A stretch of 64,000 nt of DNA from Mycolicibacterium diernhoferi (GTDB lineage: Bacteria > Actinomycetota > Actinomycetes > Mycobacteriales > Mycobacteriaceae). This document shows, in pieces, positions 51,076-63,857 of this stretch (positions within the stretch are counted from its first letter, which is position 1; every line of letters begins with the position of its first letter). The translations under genes were made by a program, and so were the position numbers. The notes under the pieces were generated by a model. It was not told where the DNA came from and searched no databases. It saw nothing but the letters and a program-made list of their open reading frames with translations. The DNA is taken from assembly GCF_019456655.1 (NCBI RefSeq), contig NZ_CP080332.1, positions 5,456,001 through 5,520,000 of the forward strand. The letters are read 5' to 3'.

Positions 51076-52455
51076 ATGAAGTTCATCCAGTACTACCTGG
51101 ACTGCCTGTCCCACGCGTCCTACCTGATTGCCGACGAAAACACCGGGCGCGCAGTCGTTGTCGACCCGCAGCGCGACGTGGCCGAGTACCTGCGCGACGC
51201 CGAGGAGTTCGGTTACACCATCGAGCTGGTCATCGAGACGCACTTCCACGCCGACTTCCTATCCGGCCACCTGGAGCTGGCCGCGGCCACCGGCGCCAAG
51301 ATCGTCTACTCCTCGGTCGCCGAGACCGAGTTCGACTCGATGGGAGTCGCCGACGGCGAGCGCTACTCCCTGGGTGAGGTCACGCTGGAGTTCCGGCACA
51401 CCCCCGGCCACACCCCGGAATCGATGAGCATCGTGGTCTACGAGCATGCCGACGACGCGGCGCCCTACGGGGTGCTGACCGGCGACGCGCTGTTCATCGG
51501 TGACGTCGGCCGGCCGGACCTGCTGGCCTCGATCGGGTTCACCCGCGACGAGCTGGCCGAGAAGCTGTACGACTCGCTGCACGACAAGCTGATGACGCTG
51601 CCCGACGTCACCCGGGTCTTCCCGGCCCACGGCGCGGGCTCGGCCTGCGGCAAGAACCTCTCCACCGAACTTTCCTCGACCATCGGCGAGCAGAAGGAGA
51701 CCAACTACGCGCTGCGCGCCCCGGACAAGGCCACGTTCATGGAGCTGGTCACCGAGGGGCAGCCGCCCGCCCCGGCCTACTTCGTCTACAACGCCGTCCT
51801 GAACCGCAAGGACCGTGAGCTGCTGGCCGAATCCGAGATACCGGAAGCGCTGAGCTACGACCAGACGCGCGCGGCGATGAACGCCGGAGCGATCCTGGTC
51901 GACGGCCGCGGCCCCGAGGAGTTCGCGCTGGGACACCTGCGCGGCGCCATCAACATCGGGTTGGAGGGCCGCTACGCCGAGTTCGCCGGCTCGGTCGTCC
52001 CCACCGACGTCGACATCGTGCTGTTCACCGAACCGGGAGCGGAACTGGAGGCCAAGACGCGGCTCGCGCGCATCGGCTTCGACCGGGTGGTCGGCTACCT
52101 GGACCGGCCGTTCGAGGTGATGTTCGACCACCAGGGGGACGTCGAGGTGGCCTCCCGGTTGACCGCCCAGTCGTTCGACCAGCGCGCGGCCACGCTGCCC
52201 GACCTGCAGGTCGTCGACGTGCGCAACCCCGGAGAGGTCGCCGCCGGGACGATCCCGGACGCCATCACCATCCCGGTGGGCCAGCTGCCCGCCCGGGCCG
52301 GCGAGCTGGACCCGGCCAAACCGACCGTCGTGTACTGCGCCGGCGGTTACCGGTCCTCGGTGGCGGCAAGCCTGTTGCGGCGCAACGGATTCACCGATGT
52401 CAGCGACATCCTGGGCGGCTACGGCGCCTGGGAAGCCGTCCACCAGAACGCCTGA
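51076..52455 (+). CDS. cstB: Persulfide dioxygenase-rhodanese fusion (CstB-like)
   Basis: 459 residues. N-terminal ETHE1-like MBL domain with iron-site THFHADFLSGH (His56, His58, Asp60) and HTPGHTPESM. A middle rhodanese-like domain lacks the Cys (IVLFTEPGAE). A C-terminal rhodanese carries Cys421 in YCAGGYRSS. This is the CstB layout, which oxidises low-molecular-weight persulfides to sulfite/thiosulfate. ATG 51076 follows GAGAGGA. First gene of the rightward operon. Confidence 0.88.
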   Translation: MKFIQYYLDCLSHASYLIADENTGRAVVVDPQRDVAEYLRDAEEFGYTIELVIETHFHADFLSGHLELAAATGAKIVYSSVAETEFDSMGVADGERYSLGEVTLEFRHTPGHTPESMSIVVYEHADDAAPYGVLTGDALFIGDVGRPDLLASIGFTRDELAEKLYDSLHDKLMTLPDVTRVFPAHGAGSACGKNLSTELSSTIGEQKETNYALRAPDKATFMELVTEGQPPAPAYFVYNAVLNRKDRELLAESEIPEALSYDQTRAAMNAGAILVDGRGPEEFALGHLRGAINIGLEGRYAEFAGSVVPTDVDIVLFTEPGAELEAKTRLARIGFDRVVGYLDRPFEVMFDHQGDVEVASRLTAQSFDQRAATLPDLQVVDVRNPGEVAAGTIPDAITIPVGQLPARAGELDPAKPTVVYCAGGYRSSVAASLLRRNGFTDVSDILGGYGAWEAVHQNA

Positions 52456-52482
52456 GCGAACGCGCGGAGGAGAACAACGACA

Positions 52483-53682
52483 ATGACAACTGCGAAGCAC
52501 AAGATCGTCATCGTCGGCGGTGGCACCGCCGGCATCTCAGTGGCCGCCCGACTGTTGCGCAAGGGGCGCTCCGACGTCGCGGTCATCGAGCCGTCGGATG
52601 TGCACTACTACCAACCGCTGTGGACCCTGGTCGGCGGTGGCCAGGCGAACGCCTCGACCACCGTCCGCACCGAGGCCTCGGTCATGCCCAAGGGTGCGAC
52701 CTGGATCAAGAAGGCGGCCGCGTCGGTCGACCCGGACAACAACACGGTCACCTGCGCGGACGGCACGGTCTACGCGTACGACGTGCTGGTCGTCTGCCCC
52801 GGGATCCAGCTGGACTGGGACCGCACCGAGGGACTGGCCGAGGCACTCGGCAAGGACGGGGTGTCGTCGAACTACCGGTTCGACCTGGCGCCGAAGACGT
52901 GGGAGTTCATCCGCGGGCTACGTTCGGGCACAGCGGTCTTCGGGATGCCCTCGGGTCCGATCAAGTGTGCCGGGGCCCCACAGAAGATCGCCTACCTGGC
53001 GGCCGATTACTGGCGCTCCCAAGGCGTGCTCGACGACATCGACGTGCACCTGGTGGTGCCGACACCGAGGTTGTTCGGGATCCCGGCGATCGCCGACAGT
53101 CTCGATGCGGTTGCCGCGGACTACGGCATCACGGTGCACACGGGAGCCGAGGTGACCTCCATCGACGCCTCCGCACACAAGGTGTGCCTCACCTCGGGCG
53201 CGGAGGGTGGATCGGGGTCCATGCTGCCCTACGACGTGCTGCACGTGGCGCCGCGGCAGTCGGCACCGGACTGGATCAAGGCCGGCCCGCTGTCGACCGG
53301 CGACGCCAACGGCTACGTCGAGATCGACAAGCACACGATGCAGCATGTGCGCTACCCCAACGTGTTCAGCCTCGGTGACGCCGGGTCCTCGCCGAACTCC
53401 AAGACCGGCGCGGCGATCCGCAAGCAGGCGCCGGTGGTGGTCGAGAACATCGAGTCATACCTGGCCGGCCGGCCGATGACCGCCTCCTACAACGGCTATG
53501 GGTCGTGCCCGATCGTCACGTCCTCGCACGACATGCTGCTCGCGGAGTTCGACTACGACCTGAACATCACGCCGTCGTTCCCGCTGATCGACCCGACCGC
53601 GCCACACCGGCCCTACTGGTACCTGAAGAAGTACGGGCTGCCGTTCATGTACTGGAACCTGATGCTGAAAGGACTGGCCTGA
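52483..53682 (+). CDS. sqr: Sulfide:quinone oxidoreductase
   Basis: Membrane-associated flavoprotein that oxidises sulfide and passes electrons to the quinone pool; 399 residues. FAD-binding VIVGGGTAGISVAARLL, a redox Cys in GPIKCAGAPQKIAYL, and SLGDAGSSPNSKTGAAIRKQAP resemble the type II (mitochondrial-like) SQR group. The C-terminal amphipathic end (FMYWNLMLKGLA) fits membrane attachment. GGAGG precedes the ATG; 27 bases after the dioxygenase gene. Confidence 0.9.
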   Translation: MTTAKHKIVIVGGGTAGISVAARLLRKGRSDVAVIEPSDVHYYQPLWTLVGGGQANASTTVRTEASVMPKGATWIKKAAASVDPDNNTVTCADGTVYAYDVLVVCPGIQLDWDRTEGLAEALGKDGVSSNYRFDLAPKTWEFIRGLRSGTAVFGMPSGPIKCAGAPQKIAYLAADYWRSQGVLDDIDVHLVVPTPRLFGIPAIADSLDAVAADYGITVHTGAEVTSIDASAHKVCLTSGAEGGSGSMLPYDVLHVAPRQSAPDWIKAGPLSTGDANGYVEIDKHTMQHVRYPNVFSLGDAGSSPNSKTGAAIRKQAPVVVENIESYLAGRPMTASYNGYGSCPIVTSSHDMLLAEFDYDLNITPSFPLIDPTAPHRPYWYLKKYGLPFMYWNLMLKGLA

Positions 53683-53684
53683 CC

Positions 53685-54050
53685 ATGGCCACCGAGAACC
53701 TGACCTACGACGACTTCGAGTCCACGATCACCGGCAATCCGATTGTGCTGGTCGACTTCTGGGCGTCGTGGTGCGGACCGTGCCGCGCCTTCGCCCCGGT
53801 GTACGAGCGATCCGCGCAAGCGCATCCGGAGGTGGTGTACGCCAAGGTCGACACCCAGCACGAGCGCGACCTGGCCGCCACGCTGGAGATCACGTCGATC
53901 CCGACCGTGATGGCCTTCCGGGACGGTGTGCTCGTCTATCGGCAGTCCGGTGCGATGCACCCTGCCGCACTGGAGGACCTCATCGGTCGCGTGAAGGCAC
54001 TCGACATGGCCGAGATTCGCGCCAAGATCGCCGCCCGGACCGCGGGCTGA
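53685..54050 (+). CDS. Thioredoxin
   Basis: 121 residues, thioredoxin fold with active-site WCGPC and cis-Pro in SIPTVMAF. The ATG lies two bases after the sqr stop, so it belongs to the sulfide operon. It probably recycles protein persulfides or serves as sulfane-sulfur acceptor for SQR or rhodanese (inference). Confidence 0.9.
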   Translation: MATENLTYDDFESTITGNPIVLVDFWASWCGPCRAFAPVYERSAQAHPEVVYAKVDTQHERDLAATLEITSIPTVMAFRDGVLVYRQSGAMHPAALEDLIGRVKALDMAEIRAKIAARTAG

Positions 54051-54051
54051 T

Positions 54052-54600
54052 TCAGCTCAGACGCAGCGTCCAGACGTGCCCCCGGTAGTGCATGCCGACG
54101 CGACCGGCGGGCTCGATGTCGATGCGCCAGAACGACTTTGCCGGAGCATTCAGCGCATTGAGGACCGCGGCCCGGATCACCGCCGGGTGCGTGACGGCCA
54201 CCAGCCGGCCGCGGCGTTCGGCCATGGCGTCCAGCCAGCTCCCGACCCGCTTGCACAGCGCGACAATCGATTCCCCGCCGTGCGGGGCTTGGGACGGGTC
54301 GGTGAGCCACACCGTGAGGTCGGCCGGATCGACGCCGTCGAGTTCGGCGCCGCGCCACCGCCCGCAATTCAGGTCGGCCAGCGCCGGTGCGGTGGTGGCA
54401 CGCAGGCCGAGCAGATCGGCGGTCTGCACGGTGCGTCGCTCCGGCCCGCAGACGGCTCCGTCGAAGGGACCCAGGTCGGCGCACGCACCGACCTGTCGGT
54501 GCCCCAGGTCGTTGAGCGGCTCGTCGGTGGCGAATCGTCCGGCTGCCATCGCATCGGTCATGCCATGCGAGACGAGGGTCAGCCGGACGACTTCACTCAA
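54052..54600 (-). CDS. Histidine phosphatase-family protein, possibly B12-related
   Basis: 182 residues. N-terminal LVSHGMTD takes the place of the usual LVRHGxT: the phosphate-binding Arg is Ser. Later CGPERRTVQTADLLG, PHGGESIVALCKRV and AVTHPAVIR are as in the family, so the catalytic His pair is kept. It overlaps cbtA by eight bases in a B12-riboswitch operon, hinting at a CobC-like alpha-ribazole phosphatase role, though the Arg change makes activity uncertain. Confidence 0.75.
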   Translation of the reverse strand: MSEVVRLTLVSHGMTDAMAAGRFATDEPLNDLGHRQVGACADLGPFDGAVCGPERRTVQTADLLGLRATTAPALADLNCGRWRGAELDGVDPADLTVWLTDPSQAPHGGESIVALCKRVGSWLDAMAERRGRLVAVTHPAVIRAAVLNALNAPAKSFWRIDIEPAGRVGMHYRGHVWTLRLS

Positions 54601-55393
54601 CCGGTTGCCTCGCAGGCTGCTTCTGGTCGAGCAGACGCGATACCAGTGCCGCGAACACCAGGCCGATCGTCGTCCACATGACGACCTGGGTGCCCAGCGA
54701 GTACAGCCGGAATTCGTACAGCAGGTCGGCTGAGAATCCGTCGAGCACCACGTTGCCCGCCGTATCGGTGATCGGGCCCGGCGTCTCGGCGATGGTCGGC
54801 AGCAGCAGGAACATCACCGCGACCGACACCACATAATCGGCGGCCCCGATCAGCGAGGCGTTCCAGGCGCCGAACTTGGGCGCCAGCTTGCGGGCCAGCA
54901 GTACCGAACCGACCAGCAGCCCCGCCGAGAGCACGGTCACCAGCAGATACAGCAGAGTGCGTTGCTGGATCGTCTCGTCCAGGCTGAGCGCGGGCGGACT
55001 CGGCGGGTACTTCAGCGCCGGCACGATCCACAGGGAGATCAGCATGGCGCCGGCCAGCAGCGCCGCCGTGGCGCGGGCCGAGAGGCTGCTGATGCGGCCG
55101 TATGCGACGCAGAACAGCACCGCGAGCAGTGCGCCCATGGCGACGCTGAACGCGATCAGACCGAAGCCCAGTCCGATCGTGGACTGCACGGTGCGGGTGA
55201 TCTCGATCCCGCCGCCACCGTGATCGTGGGAGTGACCGCCGTGCTCGATGGCCTCATGGGCCGCACTGACCGCGTCCTCGTAATCGATCGCCCGGTCGAT
55301 CAGCGGTTCGATGAAGATCCAGGACCAGACGAAGGCGAGCACGCCGCCGAGGGCGCCGGCCAGGAGGCCGCGCCCGATGATGTGTTTTTCCAT
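54593..55393 (-). CDS. cbtA: Cobalt transporter subunit CbtA
   Basis: 266 residues, about seven spans. N-terminal GRGLLAGALGGVLAFVWSW, a His-rich loop (HGGHSHDHGGGG) that could bind cobalt, and FRLYSLGTQVVMWTTIG near the end are typical of CbtA. It works with CbtB in cobalt uptake for cobalamin. 24 bases after cbtB. Confidence 0.9.
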   Translation of the reverse strand: MEKHIIGRGLLAGALGGVLAFVWSWIFIEPLIDRAIDYEDAVSAAHEAIEHGGHSHDHGGGGIEITRTVQSTIGLGFGLIAFSVAMGALLAVLFCVAYGRISSLSARATAALLAGAMLISLWIVPALKYPPSPPALSLDETIQQRTLLYLLVTVLSAGLLVGSVLLARKLAPKFGAWNASLIGAADYVVSVAVMFLLLPTIAETPGPITDTAGNVVLDGFSADLLYEFRLYSLGTQVVMWTTIGLVFAALVSRLLDQKQPARQPVE

Positions 55394-55417
55394 CGGAGTG
55401 TTATCTGCTTCCGGCTA

Positions 55418-55639
55418 TTAGTGGCAGGGGTAGCCGAGCAGATGCCGGGCGTCGTGGACGAACTCGTGGATGACGGTGTTGGCGCCGAACACCGACGTCG
55501 CACCCTGGTCCATCCCGACGAAGTAGAGCACGAGCAGCGCGAAGAACGCCGTCAGCGACAGCCACGCCACCGCACTCGCGGCGGAGAGGTCGATGGCGCG
55601 GGCCCGCGCCGGTGTCTTGGGTGTCTCGGCAGAAGTCAT
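55418..55639 (-). CDS. cbtB: Cobalt transporter subunit CbtB
   Basis: 73 residues, one membrane helix and the family's C-terminal His-rich end (HEFVHDARHLLGYPCH). First gene of the operon; a cobalamin riboswitch precedes it. Confidence 0.9.
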   Translation of the reverse strand: MTSAETPKTPARARAIDLSAASAVAWLSLTAFFALLVLYFVGMDQGATSVFGANTVIHEFVHDARHLLGYPCH

Positions 55640-55669
55640 ATCCGATCCTTTCGGGAGTACGCGTCCCAG

Positions 55670-55772
55670 GTCAACAGTGTGGTGATAGGCGTCGGGTCTG
55701 ACTTTGACAGTGGCGCGACCGTTCTGGGATTACACCAGATTCCGGAACCCATCGGGAACAGTACGGATATTA
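55670..55772 (-). promoter_or_regulatory. Cobalamin riboswitch
   Basis: On the minus strand the core reads GGAATCTGGTGTAATCC, then GGTCGCGCCACTGT, the near-invariant B12-riboswitch segments (core at 55707-55749), followed by GTCAGACCC at 55694-55702. It lies just upstream of cbtB and downstream of the clpC1 terminator. High B12 would turn the cobalt-uptake operon off. Confidence 0.88.
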
Positions 55773-55777
55773 CGCCA

Positions 55778-55810
55778 AAGCCCCCGACCGGATACTCCGG
55801 TCGGGGGCTT
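55778..55810. terminator. Terminator hairpin downstream of clpC1
   Basis: AAGCCCCCGACCGG-ATACT-CCGGTCGGGGGCTT is a perfect 14-base stem with a five-base loop. It lies 12 bases after the clpC1 stop and before the riboswitch. No long T run follows, as is common for mycobacterial terminators. Confidence 0.8.
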
Positions 55811-55821
55811 CGACGTTGCGA

Positions 55822-58347
<2,526 letters not shown>

Positions 58348-58697
58348 CGGTATTACCTGCTCTTCCTCACATAGGGCGGAGACGTGCGCCGTGCAGGAAC
58401 TGCACAGGCACCGCACCTGCCGTCCACTCTAGTGGTCGGGGTCCACGGGTGCTTTCCCTCGGTGCCTCGCATGACAACTTGCTCGGCGCCGCCGGTGCTC
58501 ACACACCAGTTGAATGTCACAACGCAGAATGACCGTCGAACGTTTCCGGAAAACCGCCGGGATCAGTTCGCCGTGAGCGAAGACGCCCGCGGGCGAGCGA
58601 CGCGACGGGAATCGGCTCCGCCCCGGATCACCGCTCGGCGATCCGGCAACCGGCGTCTTTTTTGCGAGAATCGGCTCCGAAACCGACCCCGGCCTCC
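58348..58697. other. 350-base intergenic region between clpC1 and lsr2
   Basis: No gene is supported. It must hold the clpC1 promoter and the end of the lsr2 transcript. GGATC..GATCC and CCGG-CAA-CCGG inverted repeats near 58625-58652 run into a TTTTTT (58657-58662) on the plus strand. The motif AATCGGCTCCG occurs twice (58610-58620 and 58671-58681). No small ORF with convincing codon use was seen. Confidence 0.6.
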
Positions 58698-59039
58698 TCA
58701 GGTGGCGGCGTGGAAAGCGTCGATGACCTCGGCCGGAATGCGACCACGGGTGGACACATTGTGTCCGTTACGACGGGCCCATTCCCGGATGGCCGCACTC
58801 TGCTCACGATCGATGGCCGCCCGGCCGCGTCCCGAGCCGGCCGAACGCCCACGACGGCGCCCGCCCACCCGGCGACCGGCTTCCACCCACTGCTTGAGAT
58901 CGTTGCGCAGTTTCGTCGCGTTTTTTGCAGAAAGGTCGATCTCATAGCTCACGCCGTCGAGTGCAAATTCGACGGTCTCGTCGGCCGCAGCTTCACCGTC
59001 AAAATCATCGACCAGCGTGACGGTTACTTTTTTAGCCAT
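58698..59039 (-). CDS. lsr2: Nucleoid-associated protein Lsr2
   Basis: 113 residues. N-terminal dimerisation domain ([23 protein letters not shown]) and a C-terminal AT-minor-groove domain with the RGR core ([15 protein letters not shown]). It is the H-NS-like silencer of AT-rich DNA in mycobacteria. ATG 59039 (MAKKVTV) is the conserved start. Confidence 0.97.
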   Translation of the reverse strand: MAKKVTVTLVDDFDGEAAADETVEFALDGVSYEIDLSAKNATKLRNDLKQWVEAGRRVGGRRRGRSAGSGRGRAAIDREQSAAIREWARRNGHNVSTRGRIPAEVIDAFHAAT

Positions 59040-59146
59040 ATAGCTCACACGACCCTTCTGTGGCCACTCGTAGATTCACCCCGAACCCCTGCGGCAATGG
59101 TGGCACACGAATGGAGGGCGTTCAACAACCAGTCACGTTATGCAAG

Positions 59147-60682
59147 TCAATGTGAGTGTCTGCGCACAATCGGGAACAAAACGGTCTCCCTAATCGTCAG
59201 TCCCGTCAATGCCATGAGCAGGCGGTCAATTCCCATTCCGGTACCCGTGGTGGGCGGCATCGCATACTCCAACGCGGCAAGAAAATCCTCGTCCAGGCGC
59301 ATTGCCTCGTCATCGCCGGCGGCGGCCGCAGCGGCCTGGGCGACGAAACGTTCGCGCTGCACCACGGGATCGATCAACTCGGAGTAACCGGTCGCCAATT
59401 CGAATTTCCGCACATAGAGGTCCCACTTTTCGGTGACACCCGGAATGCTGCGGTGAGCGCGCGTCAGCGGGCTCGTCTCGACCGGGAAGTCACGCACGAA
59501 GGTCGGCGCCCACAAGGTCTCGCCCACCGTGTGCTCCCACAGTTCCTCGACCAATTTCCCGTGCCCATAACCGCGGTCGGTGGGAATCTCGACGCCGAGC
59601 CGATCGGCGATGGCCAGCAGTCGTTCCAGGGTCGTATCCGGGGTGATCTCTTCCCCCAGTGCCGCCGACAACGACGGATACATTTCCAGGGTCTGCCATT
59701 CACCGTCGAAGTCGTAGGTGCTGCCATCGGGCAACTCCACCTGACGGGTGCCCAGGGCTTCGTCGGCGACTTCCTGAATCAGTTCACGGGTGACGATGGC
59801 GGAATCGTCGTATGTACCGTAAGCCTGATAAGTCTCCAACATCGCGAATTCCGGAGAATGTGTGGAATCCGCACCTTCGTTTCGAAAGTTCCGATTCAAC
59901 TCGAAGACCTTCTCGAAACCGCCGACCAGACAGCGCTTGAGGAACAACTCCGGAGCGATACGCAGATAGAGGTCGGTGTCGAGCGCATTCGAGTGTGTGA
60001 CGAACGGCCTGGCAGCCGCGCCGCCGGGCAGGGTCTGCAGCATCGGCGTCTCGACCTCGAGGAAACCCCGCCGCTCCAGCGCCGAGCGCACCGCCCGCAC
60101 CACGGCGATGCGCTGCCGGGCGATGGAGCGCGCCTCGGGACGCACGATCAGGTCCACATAGCGCTGCCGAACCCGCGATTCCTCGCTCATCTCCTTGTGC
60201 GCGACCGGAAGCGGGCGCAATGCCTTGGAGACGATTTGCCAGGAATCGGCCAGCACAGACAATTCGCCGCGCCGGGAACTGATGACCTGTCCGTGCGCGA
60301 AGACGATGTCCCCGAGATCGACGTCGGCCTTCCAGGCGTCCAGCGACTCCTGGCCGACCTCGGCGAGGCTGATCATCAGCTGCAACTGGGTGCCGTCACC
60401 GTCCTGCAGGGTGGCGAAGCAGAGCTTGCCGGTGTTGCGGGCGAACACCACCCGGGCGGCGACGCCGACCATCTCGCCGGTCTGGGTGTCAGCGGCCAGC
60501 TCGGGGTAGGCGGCCCGCAGTTCGGCCAGCGAATGGGTGCGTGCCACCTGCACCGGATAGGGGTCGCGCCCCTCGGCGATCAAGCGCTCACGCTTGGCCT
60601 GCCGGATCCGGTACTGCTCAGGGGTGTCGTCATGATCAGATGCATCGGACGGCGGCGCGGCTGGCTCGTCATTAGAACTCAC
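59147..60682 (-). CDS. lysS: Lysyl-tRNA synthetase
   Basis: Class II synthetase, 511 residues. N-terminal OB-fold ([19 protein letters not shown]), motif 2 NRNFRNEG and motif 3 [13 protein letters not shown] are intact, as is the mycobacterial [17 protein letters not shown] variant. GTG 60682 ([10 protein letters not shown] tail) is the apparent start. Confidence 0.96.
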   Translation of the reverse strand: MSSNDEPAAPPSDASDHDDTPEQYRIRQAKRERLIAEGRDPYPVQVARTHSLAELRAAYPELAADTQTGEMVGVAARVVFARNTGKLCFATLQDGDGTQLQLMISLAEVGQESLDAWKADVDLGDIVFAHGQVISSRRGELSVLADSWQIVSKALRPLPVAHKEMSEESRVRQRYVDLIVRPEARSIARQRIAVVRAVRSALERRGFLEVETPMLQTLPGGAAARPFVTHSNALDTDLYLRIAPELFLKRCLVGGFEKVFELNRNFRNEGADSTHSPEFAMLETYQAYGTYDDSAIVTRELIQEVADEALGTRQVELPDGSTYDFDGEWQTLEMYPSLSAALGEEITPDTTLERLLAIADRLGVEIPTDRGYGHGKLVEELWEHTVGETLWAPTFVRDFPVETSPLTRAHRSIPGVTEKWDLYVRKFELATGYSELIDPVVQRERFVAQAAAAAAGDDEAMRLDEDFLAALEYAMPPTTGTGMGIDRLLMALTGLTIRETVLFPIVRRHSH

Positions 60683-60697
60683 GGACAGCCAGCTTAA

Positions 60698-61501
60698 TCA
60701 GCGGCGCCCGCGCTGGTTGTCGCGGTTGCGTTCGAACACCAGCCGCAGCCCCTCCAGCGTCAGGTGCTGCTCGTAGTGCTCGACGGTGCGCAGGTCGGGC
60801 AGCACCAGCGGAGCGGAGTTGCCGGTGGCGACGACGGCGACGTCACTGCCACCGAAACCGGCGACATCGGCGCGGATGCGTTCGACCAGCCCATCCACCA
60901 ACGAGGCGAAACCGAACACCGCACCGGCCTGCATGCACTCCACGGTGTTCTTGCCGATCACCGACCGCGGGCGGGTCAGCTCGACCCGGCGCAGCGCCGC
61001 GGATCTCGCGGCGGCGGCATCGGAAGACACCTGTACACCCGGCGCGATGGCCCCGCCGAGGAACTCGCCCTTGGCCGACACCACGTCCACGCAGATCGAC
61101 GAGCCGAAGTCGACCACGATGGCCGGGGCCTTGTACTTGTGGAAAGCGGCCAGGCAGTTGATGATCCGGTCGGCACCCACTTCCTTCGGGTTGTCCACCA
61201 GCAGCGGGATGCCGGTCCGGACCCCGGGCTCGATGAGCACATGCGGCACCGCCGGCCAGTACTGCTCCAGCATCAACCGGATCTCGTGCAGCACCGAGGG
61301 AACCGTGGACAGTGCCGCGGCACCGGTCAGCTGTTCGGTGTCCTCACCGATCAGTCCGTCGATGGTCAGCGCGAGTTCGTCTGCGGTGACCTCGGATTCG
61401 GTGCGGATCCGCCAGTTCTGCACCACCTTGGCGTGGTCTCCGGATCCGGCGATGAGCCCGACGACGGTGTGCGTGTTGCGGACGTCTATTGCAAGCAGCA
61501 T
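60698..61501 (-). CDS. coaX: Type III pantothenate kinase
   Basis: First step of CoA synthesis. 267 residues, ASKHA fold: phosphate motif [11 protein letters not shown], pantothenate motif [12 protein letters not shown] and [16 protein letters not shown] 61501 lies three bases after the panD stop, so panC-panD-coaX run as one unit. Confidence 0.94.
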   Translation of the reverse strand: MLLAIDVRNTHTVVGLIAGSGDHAKVVQNWRIRTESEVTADELALTIDGLIGEDTEQLTGAAALSTVPSVLHEIRLMLEQYWPAVPHVLIEPGVRTGIPLLVDNPKEVGADRIINCLAAFHKYKAPAIVVDFGSSICVDVVSAKGEFLGGAIAPGVQVSSDAAAARSAALRRVELTRPRSVIGKNTVECMQAGAVFGFASLVDGLVERIRADVAGFGGSDVAVVATGNSAPLVLPDLRTVEHYEQHLTLEGLRLVFERNRDNQRGRR

Positions 61502-61504
61502 CGT

Positions 61505-61921
61505 TCAGCGCGGCGACATCAGGCCGGACGCATCCGCCGGCACGTACGCGGGGTCATGGGCGTGCTCGCCCAGGTCGATCTGCCGGTTGGCGTTGTCGAC
61601 GAACACGATCCTGGGCTGGTACTCGCGCGCCTGCGCGTCCTGCATGGCGGCGTAGGCGATCAGGATGACCAGATCGCCGGGGTGCACCAGATGCGCTGCG
61701 GCGCCGTTGATCCCGATGACGCCGCTACCGCGCTCACCGGTGATGGCGTAGGTCACCAGCCGGTTCCCGTTGTCGATGTCGACGATGGTGACCTGCTCGC
61801 CCTCCAGTAGATCCGCCGCGTCCATCAGATCGGCGTCGATGGTCACCGAACCCACATAGTGCAGATCCGCCTGGGTGACGGTGGCACGATGGATCTTGGA
61901 CTTGAGCATCGTCCGTATCAT
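61505..61921 (-). CDS. panD: Aspartate 1-decarboxylase
   Basis: Makes beta-alanine for pantothenate. 138 residues. The self-cleavage Gly-Ser site is in HYVGSVTID (Ser25 becomes the pyruvoyl group). Overlaps the panC stop by TGATG. The C-terminal tail beyond [10 protein letters not shown] is variable, as in other mycobacteria. Confidence 0.96.
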   Translation of the reverse strand: MIRTMLKSKIHRATVTQADLHYVGSVTIDADLMDAADLLEGEQVTIVDIDNGNRLVTYAITGERGSGVIGINGAAAHLVHPGDLVILIAYAAMQDAQAREYQPRIVFVDNANRQIDLGEHAHDPAYVPADASGLMSPR

Positions 61922-62856
61922 CAGTTCCTCCAGGGCAATTCGTGTCCGTCGAACGGGACATCCGGCCCCGGGCCCGAGGGCACGCCGATGTCGATGGCGA
62001 TGTTGTCCAGCAGCCGGGTGCTGCCGAGCCGGGCGGCCACCAGCATCCGGGCCCTGCCGGTCTCCGGTGCGGGCCCGAGCCAGTTGTTCCGGACCTCCAG
62101 GTAGTCGACGCCGATATCGGGCACCTCGTCGAGCACGGCGCGGGCGGCGTCCAGCGCGGCCGACGCCCCCTCCCCCGCCGCGTACACGCCGGCCAGCAGC
62201 GCCGACGGGATGGCGAGCGCCTGCTCGCGCTGCACCGCGTCGAGGTAACGGTTGCGCGAGGACATGGCCAGCCCGTCAGCCTCGCGGACGATCGGCACCG
62301 CGACGATGCGGGTGTCCAGATTGAGGTCGTCGGCCATCTGCCGGATCAGCACCAGCTGCTGGTAGTCCTTCTCCCCGAAGAACGCCCGGTCCGGCGCGAC
62401 GATCTGGAGCAGCTTGCACACGACGGTCAGCATTCCAGCGAAATGCGTTGGCCGCGAAGCTCCTTCGAGTTCCTCTCCGAGCGGACCCGGCTGCACGGTG
62501 GTGCGCGGCCCGGTCGGGTACATGTCGTTCGCGGTGGGGGTGAACGCGATGTCGACGCCCTCGGCCCGCAGCGCCGCCAGGTCCTCGTCGAGGGTGCGCG
62601 GGTAGGCGTCGAGATCCTCCCCGGCGCCGAACTGCAACGGGTTGACGAAGATGGACACCACCACGGCCGACCCCGGCACCTGCCGGGCCTTGCGGATGAG
62701 GGTCAGATGCCCCTCGTGCAGGGCGCCCATGGTCGGCACCAGCATCACCCGCCGGCCTGCGCCCCGCAGCGCCCGGGTCACGTCGGCGACATCGGCGGGC
62801 CTGCGGTAGACGTTGAGCTCACCCGCGGTGAAGGTCGGCTTCTTGCGTTCGGTCAC
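61921..62856 (-). CDS. panC: Pantothenate synthetase
   Basis: Joins pantoate and beta-alanine using ATP. 311 residues. [18 protein letters not shown] (HIGH-like), [27 protein letters not shown] and MSSRNRYL (KMSKS-like) are all present. GTG 62856 overlaps the upstream gene's stop by four bases. Confidence 0.97.
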   Translation of the reverse strand: MTERKKPTFTAGELNVYRRPADVADVTRALRGAGRRVMLVPTMGALHEGHLTLIRKARQVPGSAVVVSIFVNPLQFGAGEDLDAYPRTLDEDLAALRAEGVDIAFTPTANDMYPTGPRTTVQPGPLGEELEGASRPTHFAGMLTVVCKLLQIVAPDRAFFGEKDYQQLVLIRQMADDLNLDTRIVAVPIVREADGLAMSSRNRYLDAVQREQALAIPSALLAGVYAAGEGASAALDAARAVLDEVPDIGVDYLEVRNNWLGPAPETGRARMLVAARLGSTRLLDNIAIDIGVPSGPGPDVPFDGHELPWRN

Positions 62857-63776
62857 GGTTGGCCTGTCCCATTCGTCTGGAGCACTTCGAATACTTCCTC
62901 CGGTGCGTGCGCACGCTCGGCGGTGCGCAGCGAATTCGCCCGATAGGCTTGCGCCAGTTCGGGATCGGTTTCACTCAGGGCCTGCAGATGCCTACCGAGC
63001 GAGTCGGCGTCACCGCGAGCCACCGGGCCGGTCAGGGCCGCCTGCCCACGCTGCAGGGCATTCTCCAGCGACGCCCGTGCCAGCGGCGCGACGATCCGTT
63101 CGGCCAGCCCACCCGGTGCGTCGACGATCAGTTCCTGGCCGAGTAGTTCCTGCCCGCGCAGCGCGGCCCGCAGCGCCTCGACGGCATCGAGGACGACCGT
63201 CGTGACGTGGTTTCCGGCATGCGCGAGTGCGGCGTGGTACAGCGCGCGGGCGTCCTCGCGGACCCGGAACGGCTCGCCGCCGATCTCCAGCACCAGCGAC
63301 TGCCCGATCGCGTAGCCGATCTCGTCGGCGGCCGTCACCCCGAAGCAGGCGTCGGACAGCCGGTCGATGTCCTCGTCGGCGCCGGTGAACGTCATGGCCG
63401 GGTGGATCGCCAGCGGGATGCAGCCCTGGGCGGTCAGCGGCTCCAGGACGCCGATCCCGTTGATACCCGAGGTGTGCACGACGATCGCACCGGGACGGAC
63501 CGCGCCGGTCGCGGCCAGCCCGGAGACCAGGGCGCCGAGTTCGGCGTCGGGGACCGCGAGCACCAGCAACTCGGCGCGCCCGGCGACCTCCTGGACCGGG
63601 AGCACCGCGGTGTCGGGCAGCCGGCGGGCGGCACGCAGCCGGGATTCGTTGGAGATCGCGCTGCACGCCACGACGACGTGCTCGCAACGCTCGAGCGCCA
63701 CGCCGAGCGCGGTGCCCACCCGGCCGGCGGAGATGATGCCGACGGTGAGGCGAGCTGGACGGAGTCCGTCGACCAT
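62853..63776 (-). CDS. Rossmann-like/DUF2520 dehydrogenase-like protein (Rv3603c-like)
   Basis: 307 residues. N-terminal NAD(P)-type fold with [12 protein letters not shown], and a C-terminal DUF2520 helical domain ([27 protein letters not shown]). It precedes panC with a four-base overlap, as in M. tuberculosis. It resembles ketopantoate reductase in outline but is not a proven PanE. Confidence 0.88.
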   Translation of the reverse strand: MVDGLRPARLTVGIISAGRVGTALGVALERCEHVVVACSAISNESRLRAARRLPDTAVLPVQEVAGRAELLVLAVPDAELGALVSGLAATGAVRPGAIVVHTSGINGIGVLEPLTAQGCIPLAIHPAMTFTGADEDIDRLSDACFGVTAADEIGYAIGQSLVLEIGGEPFRVREDARALYHAALAHAGNHVTTVVLDAVEALRAALRGQELLGQELIVDAPGGLAERIVAPLARASLENALQRGQAALTGPVARGDADSLGRHLQALSETDPELAQAYRANSLRTAERAHAPEEVFEVLQTNGTGQP

Positions 63777-63857
63777 GACAGACGACCTCGCAAACTCTTC
63801 GGTGATAAACGTTGCGGTCCCGCACTGCGGGTACCGGACGGCCGTGCCGAGCCTAGC

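Noticed and set aside
58625..58662. Hairpin plus T run between clpC1 and lsr2 as a terminator
   Set aside because: It is oriented for a plus-strand transcript, but no plus-strand gene lies upstream; kept only as a note in the intergenic entry.
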